DNA of 14,844 nt from Viridibacillus sp050279675 (GTDB taxonomy: Bacteria; Bacillota; Bacilli; Bacillales_A; Planococcaceae). The translations under genes and the position numbers were made by a program. The notes under the pieces are model-generated. The model was not told the DNA's origin. It saw nothing but the letters and a program-made list of their open reading frames with translations, and made no database searches. Position 1 is the stretch's first letter, and every line of letters starts with the position of its first letter. Where the stretch lies: contig NZ_JBNNUK010000035.1 of assembly GCF_050279675.1 (NCBI RefSeq), positions 1 to 14,844 on the forward strand, written 5' to 3'. This document shows positions 1 to 6,219 of this stretch, piece by piece.

Positions 1-95
1 TCCAAATCAAAAAAAACAAACACCATAACTAACAAAGACAAAATAATTTTTAATACCAATCCTACCTTATTCAAAGCCGTTATTCTCTTTTATAA
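1..95. repeat. Terminal overlap of a circular molecule (copy 1)
   Basis: The first 95 bases recur exactly as the last 95 (14750-14844), including an 8-A run. This is the usual signature of a circular plasmid contig whose ends were not trimmed. The unique circle is therefore 14,749 bp. A true terminal direct repeat of a linear element is possible but less likely, because a small ORF reads without interruption through the joined ends. Confidence 0.93.
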
Positions 96-315
96 AAAAA
101 CCATATATGAAAATTAATAATCCTCCAATAAAAAGCCCAGGTATATATACATTATTAAATACCCCAACCACTTCAACTTCAGGAACCGCCCCAGTCATTC
201 CACCTGAAAAAAAACCTGCTTTAACTATACTAGATGAAAGTATTGAGCATACTCTTTCAAATGTATAAATCAATCCAGATGAAATTATAAACATAGCACC
301 TATTATTTTCATCAT
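67..315 (-). CDS. Small membrane protein, unknown function (82 aa)
   Basis: I do not recognise this protein. It has two hydrophobic stretches that look like membrane helices (about residues 4-20 and 58-75), separated by a glycine- and valine-rich loop, and a short polar tail (KENNGFE). The start is well supported: a GAGGAGGGG ribosome site lies about 8 nt before the first of two consecutive ATG codons. A 12-bp perfect palindrome, TATATCGATATA (331-342), lies just upstream of the ribosome site and could be an operator. The 53-aa membrane ORF follows 7 nt after the stop on the circle (given here at 14647-14808), so the two probably form an operon. Just upstream lies the recombinase scar at 353-469, so this pair may be a separately acquired module. 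Confidence 0.7.
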   Translation of the reverse strand: MMKIIGAMFIISSGLIYTFERVCSILSSSIVKAGFFSGGMTGAVPEVEVVGVFNNVYIPGLFIGGLLIFIYGFFIKENNGFE

Positions 316-352
316 ATCTTTCCCCTCCTCTATATCGATATAAAAAATAAAA

Positions 353-469
353 TATTACAAAGAAAAATCCTCCATCGTCGCATCTACTTCATCTTCAGTC
401 ACCCCTATGTATTGCATCGTAATCGATGGTGCGGAATGGTTAAATAGCTGCTGTAACACTGCCACATCC
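353..469 (-). pseudogene. 3'-end remnant of a tyrosine recombinase gene
   Basis: This 117-bp stretch matches the 3' end of the intact recombinase gene (2701-2817) with about 15 base differences. All of them appear silent: the encoded last 36 residues, starting DVAVLQQ and ending MEDFSL with the stop, are the same. It carries the final catalytic His and Tyr (NHS and QYIG). Silent-only divergence means the two sequences drifted apart while both were functional genes. The scar therefore came from a homologous recombinase on another replicon rather than from a recent decaying duplication here. The similarity stops sharply at 469, where a truncated small gene begins. Confidence 0.88.
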
Positions 470-682
470 AGGTGCTACCTGTCCCCTTGCATATACTTGG
501 ACAATGTCTCCCGGTTGAATATTTAAAGATCTCAATGTTTTAGGAATGTACCATGTATACATTTTAGGACATAGATTTAATCCATCTTCATCTATTTTCC
601 GAATATGAAAACTCGAAAGTATATTGTTATTGTTCAAATCAAATTCATTTTCCATCATTTTATTCACTTCATTTATATTCAT
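440..682 (-). pseudogene. Truncated paralogue of the 93-aa plasmid protein, fused out of frame to a recombinase scar
   Basis: The first ~70 residues resemble the protein at 5874-6155. Shared features are FHI near the N-terminus, then Y-WYIPK-LR---IQPGDIV-V--R against YNWHIPKMLRNESIQQGDIVLVHSR. The resemblance ends at about base 470. From there the DNA is recombinase 3'-end sequence read in the wrong frame, giving the meaningless tail PGCGSVTAAI and a premature stop. The conserved C-terminal part (VLVMNVFREELEETGKHYKRV in the paralogue) is lost. No good ribosome site precedes the ATG at 682. I read this as a broken gene created at a recombination junction; a short expressed product cannot be excluded. 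Confidence 0.75.
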
Positions 683-720
683 TTGATATCAGAAAGTGAA
701 TTCCTTTTAAAAAAAGGGTG

Positions 721-750
721 TTGTATTTTAAATAAAGTATTATTTATAAA
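721..750 (+). promoter_or_regulatory. Possible promoter for the MerR-like gene
   Basis: TTGTAT (721-726), an 18-bp spacer and TATAAA (745-750) form a plausible sigma-A promoter upstream of the plus-strand HTH gene. The motif GAAAGTGAAT occurs at 692-701 and 812-821, and its complement-like ACTTTC at about 845. These could be binding sites for the HTH protein itself. In an AT-rich region this is weak evidence. Confidence 0.25.
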
Positions 751-907
751 TTGCACGCAAACCTCTTTAAATGAGATTGATGGCAGATAAAGTCCAATCA
801 ATCCCTCGTATAGAAAGTGAATAGTATTTGCTACTCTTTTTTATACTTTCAAGATAAAGGAATCATTTTCTTCGTAGCGAATTGATATAGACGGGGTGAT
901 AAACGCT

Positions 908-1429
908 ATGAAAATTGAAAATGAATTTGGATACTTTTCAAAAGATGTCGCTATCGAATTAGAAATCACCACATCAACATTGAGAAGATGGTCTATTGAA
1001 TTAGAAAAAGAAGGCTATTCTTTTATTCGAAATGATAAAGATCAGCGTATTTATTTTGAACGCGATTTTAGGGCGTTCAGGGAATTAAAAAAACTTTTAT
1101 CTAATTCTGTTCCTGTTTCAGACGCTATCAAAGTAATTGTTTCAACGGATTTTGAAAAGAAGAATATGGATCAAACGCCGACCGTTCATAGTGATATTAT
1201 CCGTTTAACAAAGCGTGAATTAAGAGATATTGTGAAGGCTGCATTAGAAGAAGAAAGGGAAATTATTTTGGCAGCTTTGCAAGAAAATATGGATGATAAA
1301 ATTGAAATAAGAGACAGGCTATTAATGCAACAAATGAATATAAAATTTCAGGAAAAACAAAAGATTATGGTATTACAGCAAGAACAAAAGAAGAAAAATT
1401 GGTTACAAAAATGTTTTAGTTTTTTTTAG
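908..1429 (+). CDS. MerR-type HTH / coiled-coil protein, DUF3967- or RacA-like (173 aa)
   Basis: The N-terminal ~65 residues form a MerR-type helix-turn-helix (FSKDVAIELEITTSTLRRWS, then a YSFIRND-DQRIYFE wing). A long charged helical region follows (EEEREIILAALQEN, RDRLLMQQMN, KQKIMVLQQEQ), ending in a basic/aromatic tail, KKKNWLQKCFSFF. That order of HTH, coiled coil and amphipathic tail is seen in RacA and in TubY-like plasmid proteins that bind DNA and touch the membrane. Many B. cereus plasmid proteins of this shape are annotated with DUF3967. A role in segregation is inferred, not shown. I chose ATG 908 because GGGGTG (893-898) lies 9 nt upstream; a GTG start at 896 would overlap that ribosome site. 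A paralogue lies at 6220-6789. The stop codon sits inside a 28-bp direct repeat. Confidence 0.8.
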   Translation: MKIENEFGYFSKDVAIELEITTSTLRRWSIELEKEGYSFIRNDKDQRIYFERDFRAFRELKKLLSNSVPVSDAIKVIVSTDFEKKNMDQTPTVHSDIIRLTKRELRDIVKAALEEEREIILAALQENMDDKIEIRDRLLMQQMNIKFQEKQKIMVLQQEQKKKNWLQKCFSFF

Positions 1430-1447
1430 AATTCGTTTTTTGAAAAG
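1420..1447 (+). repeat. 28-bp direct repeat, copy A
   Basis: Eight T's followed by AGAATTCG, six T's and GAAAAG. It is identical to 2270-2297, where the T-run is one base longer. Copy A overlaps the stop codon of the HTH/coiled-coil gene. The two copies bracket the XRE regulator gene, which suggests that the regulator was inserted there with duplication of this stretch. Confidence 0.85.
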
Positions 1448-1498
1448 GAAATCTGGAATTAATTGAGGTTCTTAAAAATGATTTTTAGTTATATTTTG

Positions 1499-1541
1499 TT
1501 GAAATCACTGATGTCAGAGATACTGTCATCAGTGATTTCAA
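1499..1541. promoter_or_regulatory. 15-bp perfect inverted repeat upstream of the XRE gene
   Basis: TTGAAATCACTGATG (1499-1513) and its exact reverse complement (1527-1541) are separated by 13 nt. No U-run follows, so it is not a typical intrinsic terminator on the plus strand. Its position 70-110 bp upstream of the XRE regulator makes an operator for that protein the simplest idea. A terminator or attenuator for the preceding gene is the alternative. Confidence 0.6.
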
Positions 1542-1611
1542 TTAATGTCAGTATTTAAATCTTACATTTCCACCGAAACCTTGTAAGACTAAAGAAAAAG
1601 GAGAATATATC

Positions 1612-2262
1612 ATGAGTAGAATTGCTGAGAATATAAAATCAAGACGAGTAGATAAAAATTTAACGCAACAAGAATTAGCAGATTCATTAAACGTATCAAG
1701 ATCAACTGTTTCAAATTGGGAAACTAATAGAAATTACCCTGATTTGGATACGTTAATTAAAATCAGTGATTTGCTTGATATTCCTCTTGATACTTTACTT
1801 AAGGAGGAAAAAAAGATGGTAAAAGAAATTACGAAAGAGGTAAAAAAGAGCGCCAAAAGAAAATGGGTATTACGTATAATAGTCCCATTATTTGTTCTTA
1901 GTTTAGTAATATCAACTTATTCTATTATACAAAATGTGTATTCCGTTAATAAAATATTTTTCCCTATGGAAATAGGATATGCTAAAGAAGTTAGTAAGCC
2001 CGAAGAATGGAATTCTATCTTTTTTGAAGAAAAGGATTATTTAATCTTTAAAAATATTTTTTGGAATAAAGAAATAACAAACAGTATTAATAATGAAGGG
2101 GATATTATAATGCGTGTGAAAGATTCGAAAGGTAATGTTGTAAAAGAAGATTTAAAAATTTTGCAAGGTAACAGTATTATTTTGAAAGACTTAAAGAAAA
2201 AAGAAAAATATTATTTTGAAATAAAAGGTTCTCCAGGAGAATACGTAGTTACATTTTCCTGA
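1612..2262 (+). CDS. Membrane-anchored XRE-family transcriptional regulator (216 aa)
   Basis: Residues 1-65 are a classic Cro/CI-type HTH (IAENIKSRRVDKNLTQQELA, VSRSTVSNWE, then a YPDLDTLIKISDLL helix). A basic linker (KKSAKRK) leads to a single membrane helix at about residues 84-106 (WVLRIIVPLFVLSLVISTYSII). The remaining ~110 residues would lie outside the cell and are rich in predicted beta structure. Such one-component membrane regulators occur in Bacillus; the signal sensed is unknown. AAAGGAGA precedes the ATG by about 9 nt. The gene and its upstream inverted repeat lie between two copies of a 28-bp repeat, so it looks like an inserted cassette. No partner gene is obvious except the small membrane ORF downstream. 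Confidence 0.85.
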   Translation: MSRIAENIKSRRVDKNLTQQELADSLNVSRSTVSNWETNRNYPDLDTLIKISDLLDIPLDTLLKEEKKMVKEITKEVKKSAKRKWVLRIIVPLFVLSLVISTYSIIQNVYSVNKIFFPMEIGYAKEVSKPEEWNSIFFEEKDYLIFKNIFWNKEITNSINNEGDIIMRVKDSKGNVVKEDLKILQGNSIILKDLKKKEKYYFEIKGSPGEYVVTFS

Positions 2263-2269
2263 ACTTAGT

Positions 2270-2297
2270 TTTTTTTTAGAATTCGTTTTTTGAAAAG
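2270..2297 (+). repeat. 28-bp direct repeat, copy B
   Basis: Identical to 1420-1447. It begins 8 bp after the stop codon of the XRE regulator. The spacing between copies is 850 bp. Confidence 0.85.
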
Positions 2298-2321
2298 TGG
2301 AAAGAGCATAAGAAGAAAATG

Positions 2322-2356
2322 CCCCAATTACATTGTGGGGTTAGGCAGAGCCTAAC
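2322..2356 (+). other. Tandem hairpins ahead of the small membrane ORF
   Basis: CCCCA (2322-2326) pairs with TGGGG (2336-2340), and GTTAGGC (2340-2346) pairs with GCCTAAC (2350-2356) across an AGA loop. The two stems share base 2340, so they abut or compete. No T-run follows, so they are not a simple terminator. They would lie in the 5' leader of the ORF that starts at 2371 or 2404, where they could affect translation. Confidence 0.5.
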
Positions 2357-2370
2357 TTTCCGGTGGGTAC

Positions 2371-2562
2371 GTGATTTTTAAAAAGAAAGAAAGCTTAAAT
2401 ATTATGAAATTACTTAAAACACCCTATTCATACCTTTGTTTATCTTTAATTGCTCTATTTGGAATCATATTAAACTATCAAACAACTTGGGCATTAGTTT
2501 TATTAACTATTAGTTTCTTAGGTTCATTATTTTTAATGTTTTTAGATAGAAATAAATTTTAA
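2371..2562 (+). CDS. Small membrane protein, unknown function (63 or 52 aa)
   Basis: Two hydrophobic segments (SYLCLSLIALFGIIL and WALVLLTISFLGSLFLMF) with a polar turn and a basic C-terminus (LDRNKF) give a two-helix membrane protein. The start is uncertain. GTG 2371 has only a weak GGTGGG ribosome site; ATG 2404 (MKLLKTPYS) has an equally weak AGAAAG. The longer form adds a very basic N-terminus. The gene lies behind two hairpins and ahead of a strong bidirectional terminator. Small size, high hydrophobicity and a structured leader are compatible with a type I toxin-like peptide, but no antisense RNA is evident, so function is open. Confidence 0.45.
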   Translation: MIFKKKESLNIMKLLKTPYSYLCLSLIALFGIILNYQTTWALVLLTISFLGSLFLMFLDRNKF

Positions 2563-2600
2563 AAAAATGAAAATTAATTTTATAAATTTCACTAAAAAAT

Positions 2601-2639
2601 AAAAAAGTGAGCAAATATATATTATTTGCTCACTTTTTT
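2601..2639. terminator. Bidirectional intrinsic terminator
   Basis: A 17-bp perfect stem (2601-2617 with 2623-2639) around a 5-nt loop carries A-runs on one side and T-runs on the other. It separates the plus-strand small membrane gene from the convergent recombinase gene and can serve both. Confidence 0.9.
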
Positions 2640-2702
2640 CTATCTCTCAAAAACATTAATTAATGTTTTTTCTCCTACATCAGTAACATATGTAAAAAAT
2701 TA

Positions 2703-3257
2703 TTACAAAGAAAAATCCTCCATGGTGGCATCCACTTCATCTTCTGTGACCCCTATGTACTGCATCGTGATCGAGGGCGCAGAATGATTAAACAACTGCT
2801 GTAATACTGCGACATCCTTATGTTGCTTGTAATGATGATATCCAAACGTTTTGCGCATGGTATGCGTGCCAATATCTTCTCTTCCTAGCGCTTCCGCAGC
2901 CTTTTGCAGGACCCTGTACGCTTGTGTGGTGGAAATATGGCCGTTTCCTTTCTGACTGGGAAACAACCACGCAGATGGGCTCATATCGCGTGTATACGAC
3001 TCGATCAACTCTCTTGTGGCCCGTGGAATCAAAAAGCGTTTTGTTTTCTTCGTCTTTTGCTCTGTGATTACCAAATGTGTTTTCCCTCGGACATCGTCCA
3101 CTTTCAATGGCACCAGATCACTCACTCGTAACCCAACGTTAATCCCTATGTTAAACAGAAATAGATCCCTCGCACTCGCATACTTGGACAGCGCCCACCG
3201 AAAATCTTCAATTTCTGCCTTTGTACGCAATGGCTGCACGTTCTTTTCTTTGGCCAT
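2703..3257 (-). CDS. Minimal tyrosine recombinase (184 aa)
   Basis: It carries the catalytic set of tyrosine recombinases: Arg44 (GLRVSDL), a beta-hairpin Lys near 68 (TEQKTKK), His132 and Arg135 (HTMRKT), His158 (FNHS) and the nucleophile Tyr167 (MQYIGV). It is essentially only the catalytic domain; the usual N-terminal core-binding domain of XerC/D-type enzymes is nearly absent. This matches small phage/plasmid recombinases of Bacillus. Likely role: resolving plasmid multimers or exchanging modules. The ATG is preceded by GAGGGG with 5-nt spacing. The DNA is clearly richer in G and C than its neighbours, a sign of separate origin. A scar of a diverged homologue's 3' end lies at 353-469. A 16-bp perfect inverted repeat lies about 84 bp upstream. 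Confidence 0.93.
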   Translation of the reverse strand: MAKEKNVQPLRTKAEIEDFRWALSKYASARDLFLFNIGINVGLRVSDLVPLKVDDVRGKTHLVITEQKTKKTKRFLIPRATRELIESYTRDMSPSAWLFPSQKGNGHISTTQAYRVLQKAAEALGREDIGTHTMRKTFGYHHYKQHKDVAVLQQLFNHSAPSITMQYIGVTEDEVDATMEDFSL

Positions 3258-3340
3258 CTGAACCCCTCATTTCATCCGATATCGTACATTTTATGTATGT
3301 TAGTGTATCACAAAACGAAGAACCCAGTAAAACCGCACAA

Positions 3341-3376
3341 AAAAACGTATGAAAATATACATTTTCATACGTTTTT
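3341..3376. repeat. 16-bp perfect inverted repeat upstream of the recombinase
   Basis: AAAAACGTATGAAAAT (3341-3356) and its exact reverse complement (3361-3376) are separated by the 4-nt loop ATAC. The A-run/T-run flanks make a bidirectional intrinsic terminator possible. Its placement in the 348-bp gap (3258-3605) just upstream of a tyrosine recombinase also makes a recombination core site worth considering. A second, imperfect palindrome lies at 3379-3398. Nothing else gene-like is visible in this gap apart from the terminator at 3484-3518. Confidence 0.8.
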
Positions 3377-3483
3377 CACATTTATTTCGAAGTAAATGTT
3401 GAACCAAAATACAAACAAAGGTTTTAGGATGAACCGCTACTTCGATGTTCCCATTTTTTACGTAATTCATTTCATTTCATTAC

Positions 3484-3518
3484 ATAAAAAATTCCCTCAA
3501 CCTTTTATGATTGAGGGA
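3484..3518 (-). terminator. Intrinsic terminator of the CsxC-like gene
   Basis: TCCCTCAA (3493-3500) pairs with TTGAGGGA (3511-3518) around a 10-nt loop. On the minus strand the stem is followed by a T-run (the A-run at 3486-3491). It lies about 90 bp downstream of the stop codon at 3606. Confidence 0.8.
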
Positions 3519-3605
3519 TAATCATATAGTTTATTTTTTATTATATTGTGTACAATTCAACACTACTTTTGGAGTAGATTATACTTAATTGAACCTTTCA
3601 AACGT

Positions 3606-4370
3606 TTAGCCAAGACCGTTGTCCATGTTCGGTATAATTCTCGTTGCATGTACCTTAAATTGTTGAACTTGTAACACTTTCAGGAAAATATCCATAACGA
3701 TTTTTTCACGTAATGGGCTAAACTCACCTTCTGGTTCTACAGTAACTGGAGAGAAATCAATTTCATAGAAATTAGCACCTAATAATTCCCCATATGGTTG
3801 TTCATTGTATTTTACAGAATTTTGGAAGAAATATTTGTCCAATCGAGGCACTTCACCATTAGTGTCGTTTAAGAAATATGCTTTTTCACTATCTGAAATA
3901 CCAATAATAGGTCTAGTTAGGAAGTCTCCACTATCAAGCTCAGCGAATCCAGAAAACGGTACTTCAACAATTCGATCATGTAATACACCTTGACAATCAT
4001 GAGAAGAATACTCAATATTTTTCCGAATAAACCCTGATACAAATAATTTTGCTTTCTTTACTTCAAAGAAGTCTGTATCATCAATTTGATCAAACCTTAC
4101 AGGAATGAGTTTCACTTGCTTTAAAAAAGCATTCTTTGTTACACGTTTAATCTCTGTTGCTTTTGGGTCAAGTGGAATATTTGCCTCTACGACAATTTGA
4201 AGTGATCTTTCTGCAAGTACAACCGGGACTTTAAACGTTGGGTGTTGGTTAGGAGTCTCACAAAGTGGTATTGAATGATCAGCCACCGGAATTTGTTGTG
4301 TTGACGGTACTGGGCATAGAACTTCATTTTGCTGCTGCGGCGTTTTATTGCAACTATTGCAATTTTTCAT
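3606..4370 (-). CDS. Spore outer-layer protein, CsxC/SPOCS-like (254 aa)
   Basis: The protein starts with a Cys-rich N-terminus (Cys 4, 7, 19 and 37; NCNSCNK). From about residue 45 a beta-rich region follows with a pattern like the SPOCS/DUF3794 fold of spore assembly proteins. The landmarks are VPVVLAERSLQIVVEANIPL, then KAKLFVSGFIRKNIEYSS, then VEVPFSGFAEL. I recall B. cereus-group proteins of this shape annotated as CsxC-family exosporium proteins; that family name is from memory. Expected role: a structural protein of the spore coat or exosporium, made in the mother cell. A perfect AAAGGAGGTG ribosome site lies 6 nt before the ATG. A CATATTTTA element matches the -10 of sporulation sigma factors. 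The second spore-type gene lies directly upstream (4557-5690). The gene ends in a clear terminator. It may be a paralogue of a chromosomal coat gene. Confidence 0.75.
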   Translation of the reverse strand: MKNCNSCNKTPQQQNEVLCPVPSTQQIPVADHSIPLCETPNQHPTFKVPVVLAERSLQIVVEANIPLDPKATEIKRVTKNAFLKQVKLIPVRFDQIDDTDFFEVKKAKLFVSGFIRKNIEYSSHDCQGVLHDRIVEVPFSGFAELDSGDFLTRPIIGISDSEKAYFLNDTNGEVPRLDKYFFQNSVKYNEQPYGELLGANFYEIDFSPVTVEPEGEFSPLREKIVMDIFLKVLQVQQFKVHATRIIPNMDNGLG

Positions 4371-4414
4371 TTGCTCACCTCCTTTATTTTTTGAGCTCTT
4401 TCGAACTCTATAAG

Positions 4415-4423
4415 TAAAATATG
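4415..4423 (-). promoter_or_regulatory. Possible sigma-K/sigma-E -10 element
   Basis: Read on the minus strand this is CATATTTTA, a full match to CATANNNTA. It lies about 45 nt before the start codon at 4370. No AC -35 dinucleotide sits at the right distance, so the assignment between sigma-K and sigma-E is open. Late mother-cell expression fits the encoded spore-surface protein. Confidence 0.4.
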
Positions 4424-4556
4424 TTGATTAAATACTTTCAAATAGGCTAATAGAATAGTCATTTGATTCATTTACAGCATGAGTTTATTTACTAAACATG
4501 AATAGAGAAACAATTATAATTAATATCAACTTACAAAGATGAGTTATTTTCATAGT

Positions 4557-5690
4557 TTATTCATCACATAAGGTAGCTTTAATTTTCTGTATTTGTGAAA
4601 GATGAACGGTTAATTTAAGTGCCATTCTTTGGTGAAGTCGAATATTCTTTTGCTTTTGTTGTGATGCATTTTGATTTGTATTAGCTGAATACCTAAGTTT
4701 TTGGAGAATTTCCCCTTTTAACGCTATTTTTCCTTTAGATACCGTACATGTCCCATCACCTAATGATTTGCAATATTGAACAGGTGTAAATTTAAAACTT
4801 CTTAATTCAACATTTCTAGAAATTTCTTTAAAACCAAGAACTTCCTGTTCAAAGAAAACTTGATTGCTCATATTTATTTCAATTTCATACTCTCCTACTA
4901 CTACAGAGACTCTTACTTCTATATGATTGTGTTTACATTCTGGCTTACCCTTCTTTTTTGGTGAAGATATATGGATTGGATTTGCAATCGTTTCATATAT
5001 CCGATTCTCTGCATGTTGCATTTCATTTTCAGTAGTAAAACTAATAATTTCATTAATTGTTGAATGGACTAACCTATATTGTATTGGATCAGGCCAAGAT
5101 AATTCTGTATGAATAAACTGTGAATGGTTCTCTGATTGTTGTGCCTGATCAACACCTTCGAGCAATAGTGCAGATTGTTGAACGATATTACCCGAAATGG
5201 GTAGACGAAGAAAATCATCAATTTCAAAAAATATAGTAAATGGAATTATATTTTCTTTTGAATAGATATTCTCCAAATTAGAAGGTGGAGTTACATTACG
5301 TTCTTCTTTATCTTCTATCAATTCCTTAAAAGAATGGATAACTTGTATTTCATCTTCTGAATCAGCCTGCAGTGTCTCTAACTTTCTTTGTTGAATATTT
5401 GTATTTTTTTTAAAATGACGGTATTTAATTTTTGGCAATACGCGTTTTGAAGGGATATTTATATTATTTAATGATTTCTTATTTTGCTTACAATCATCTA
5501 TCTGTTTGCATGAAAAATCTTTCTCCGAATCATCAAATTCAATCGATTCTGTAAGGGATTTGGTATGTATTGAGTCATTATCATTATTTTGAAGTTGATA
5601 TAATTCCTGGTCAGTTTGATTCTTATAATTATTCTGTTGCTGGGATTGAATCCGCTTTAATTCACCGTAGAAAATCAATGGAGTATCCAT
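4557..5690 (-). CDS. Large spore coat/exosporium-type protein (377 aa)
   Basis: The N-terminal ~150 residues are low in complexity and highly charged (runs of Q, N, D, K and S). A folded region follows from about residue 150 (IIPFTIFFEIDDFLRLPISG). The C-terminal ~125 residues (CKHNHIEVRVSVVVGEYEIEI, VELRSFKFTPVQYC, GKIALKGEI) have the alternating beta pattern of SPOCS-like spore proteins, echoing the neighbour at 3606-4370. From memory it resembles the B. cereus BC_2427-type coat proteins; this is unverified. I moved the start to ATG 5690 (MDTPLIFYGEL), because GGAG lies 8 nt before it while the upstream ATG at 5705 has no ribosome site. A sigma-K-like promoter (AC, 16 bp, CATAAATAA) precedes it. 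It is probably transcribed in the mother cell. It contains Cys residues that could be cross-linked. Confidence 0.65.
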   Translation of the reverse strand: MDTPLIFYGELKRIQSQQQNNYKNQTDQELYQLQNNDNDSIHTKSLTESIEFDDSEKDFSCKQIDDCKQNKKSLNNINIPSKRVLPKIKYRHFKKNTNIQQRKLETLQADSEDEIQVIHSFKELIEDKEERNVTPPSNLENIYSKENIIPFTIFFEIDDFLRLPISGNIVQQSALLLEGVDQAQQSENHSQFIHTELSWPDPIQYRLVHSTINEIISFTTENEMQHAENRIYETIANPIHISSPKKKGKPECKHNHIEVRVSVVVGEYEIEINMSNQVFFEQEVLGFKEISRNVELRSFKFTPVQYCKSLGDGTCTVSKGKIALKGEILQKLRYSANTNQNASQQKQKNIRLHQRMALKLTVHLSQIQKIKATLCDE

Positions 5691-5729
5691 TTCATCCACT
5701 CCCATAAAAATAGATTTGCTTTTATCTAT

Positions 5730-5756
5730 TTATTTATGCTTATTGACTTTTTTGGT
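5730..5756 (-). promoter_or_regulatory. Sigma-K-like promoter of the coat gene
   Basis: On the minus strand, AC (5756-5755), a 16-bp spacer and CATAAATAA (5738-5730) fit the sigma-K consensus AC-N16-CATANNNTA with one mismatch in the last TA. It lies 40 nt upstream of the start chosen at 5690. Both motif spacing and gene content point to late sporulation expression. Confidence 0.45.
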
Positions 5757-5810
5757 TCCTGGTGACGAAAATCGCCTTCAATTTTGCAATTGATTATGGT
5801 AAATGGAACA

Positions 5811-5858
5811 AAAAAAAGCCTAATTCCCCAATTTAAGTGCTGAGAAATTAAGCTTTTT
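5811..5858 (-). terminator. Terminator of the replication operon
   Basis: On the minus strand, AAAAAGCTTAATT pairs with AATTAGGCTTTTT (one G-T pair) around an 18-19 nt loop, and the stem runs into seven T's. It lies just after the small protein gene that ends at 5874 and isolates the spore genes from the replication genes. Confidence 0.8.
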
Positions 5859-5873
5859 AATATTTGGAATTCC

Positions 5874-6155
5874 CTAACATTGTTCAACTTTCTTTGGTGC
5901 TCTTTCTAAAATCTTAACTACACGTTTATAATGTTTTCCAGTCTCTTCTAATTCTTCTCGAAAAACATTCATAACTAATACTCGTGATACATGGTTTCTA
6001 GAATGAACTAAAACAATATCCCCCTGTTGAATACTCTCATTACGCAACATTTTAGGGATATGCCAATTATATAATTGGGTAGTATTTAATTGCATAATTG
6101 TCTCTTCCTTAGAACTTTTAATATGAAATCCTGTTATTGTATTATTTTCAATCAT
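5874..6155 (-). CDS. Small conserved plasmid protein, possibly DUF5839-like (93 aa)
   Basis: Compact, probably beta-rich protein with the core YNWHIPKMLRNESIQQGDIVLVHS, then VLVMNVFREELEETGKHYKRVVKILERA. The layout resembles a small barrel, and I associate it tentatively with DUF5839 proteins of phages and plasmids; no biochemical role is known to me. I set the start at the ATG at 6155 (MIENNTITGF) because AGGGGG (6162-6167) lies 6 nt upstream. Longer forms would start from an ATG that touches the ribosome site or from a TTG at 6194. It is the last gene of the presumed initiator/HTH/small-protein operon. A truncated paralogue sits next to the other HTH/coiled-coil gene (440-682), so the two families seem to travel together. 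Confidence 0.75.
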   Translation of the reverse strand: MIENNTITGFHIKSSKEETIMQLNTTQLYNWHIPKMLRNESIQQGDIVLVHSRNHVSRVLVMNVFREELEETGKHYKRVVKILERAPKKVEQC

Positions 6156-6219
6156 AGCCATCCCCCTAGTATAATTCACCCTTTGCCAATTCAATGTAAT
6201 AGTCGATTTTACATACCGA

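Noticed and set aside
605..790. 61-codon plus-strand ORF
   Set aside because: Mostly the reverse strand of the truncated small-protein gene; no ribosome site.
2904..3261. Plus-strand ORFs of 75 and 81 codons
   Set aside because: Antisense shadows of the minimal recombinase, whose catalytic residues identify the real strand.
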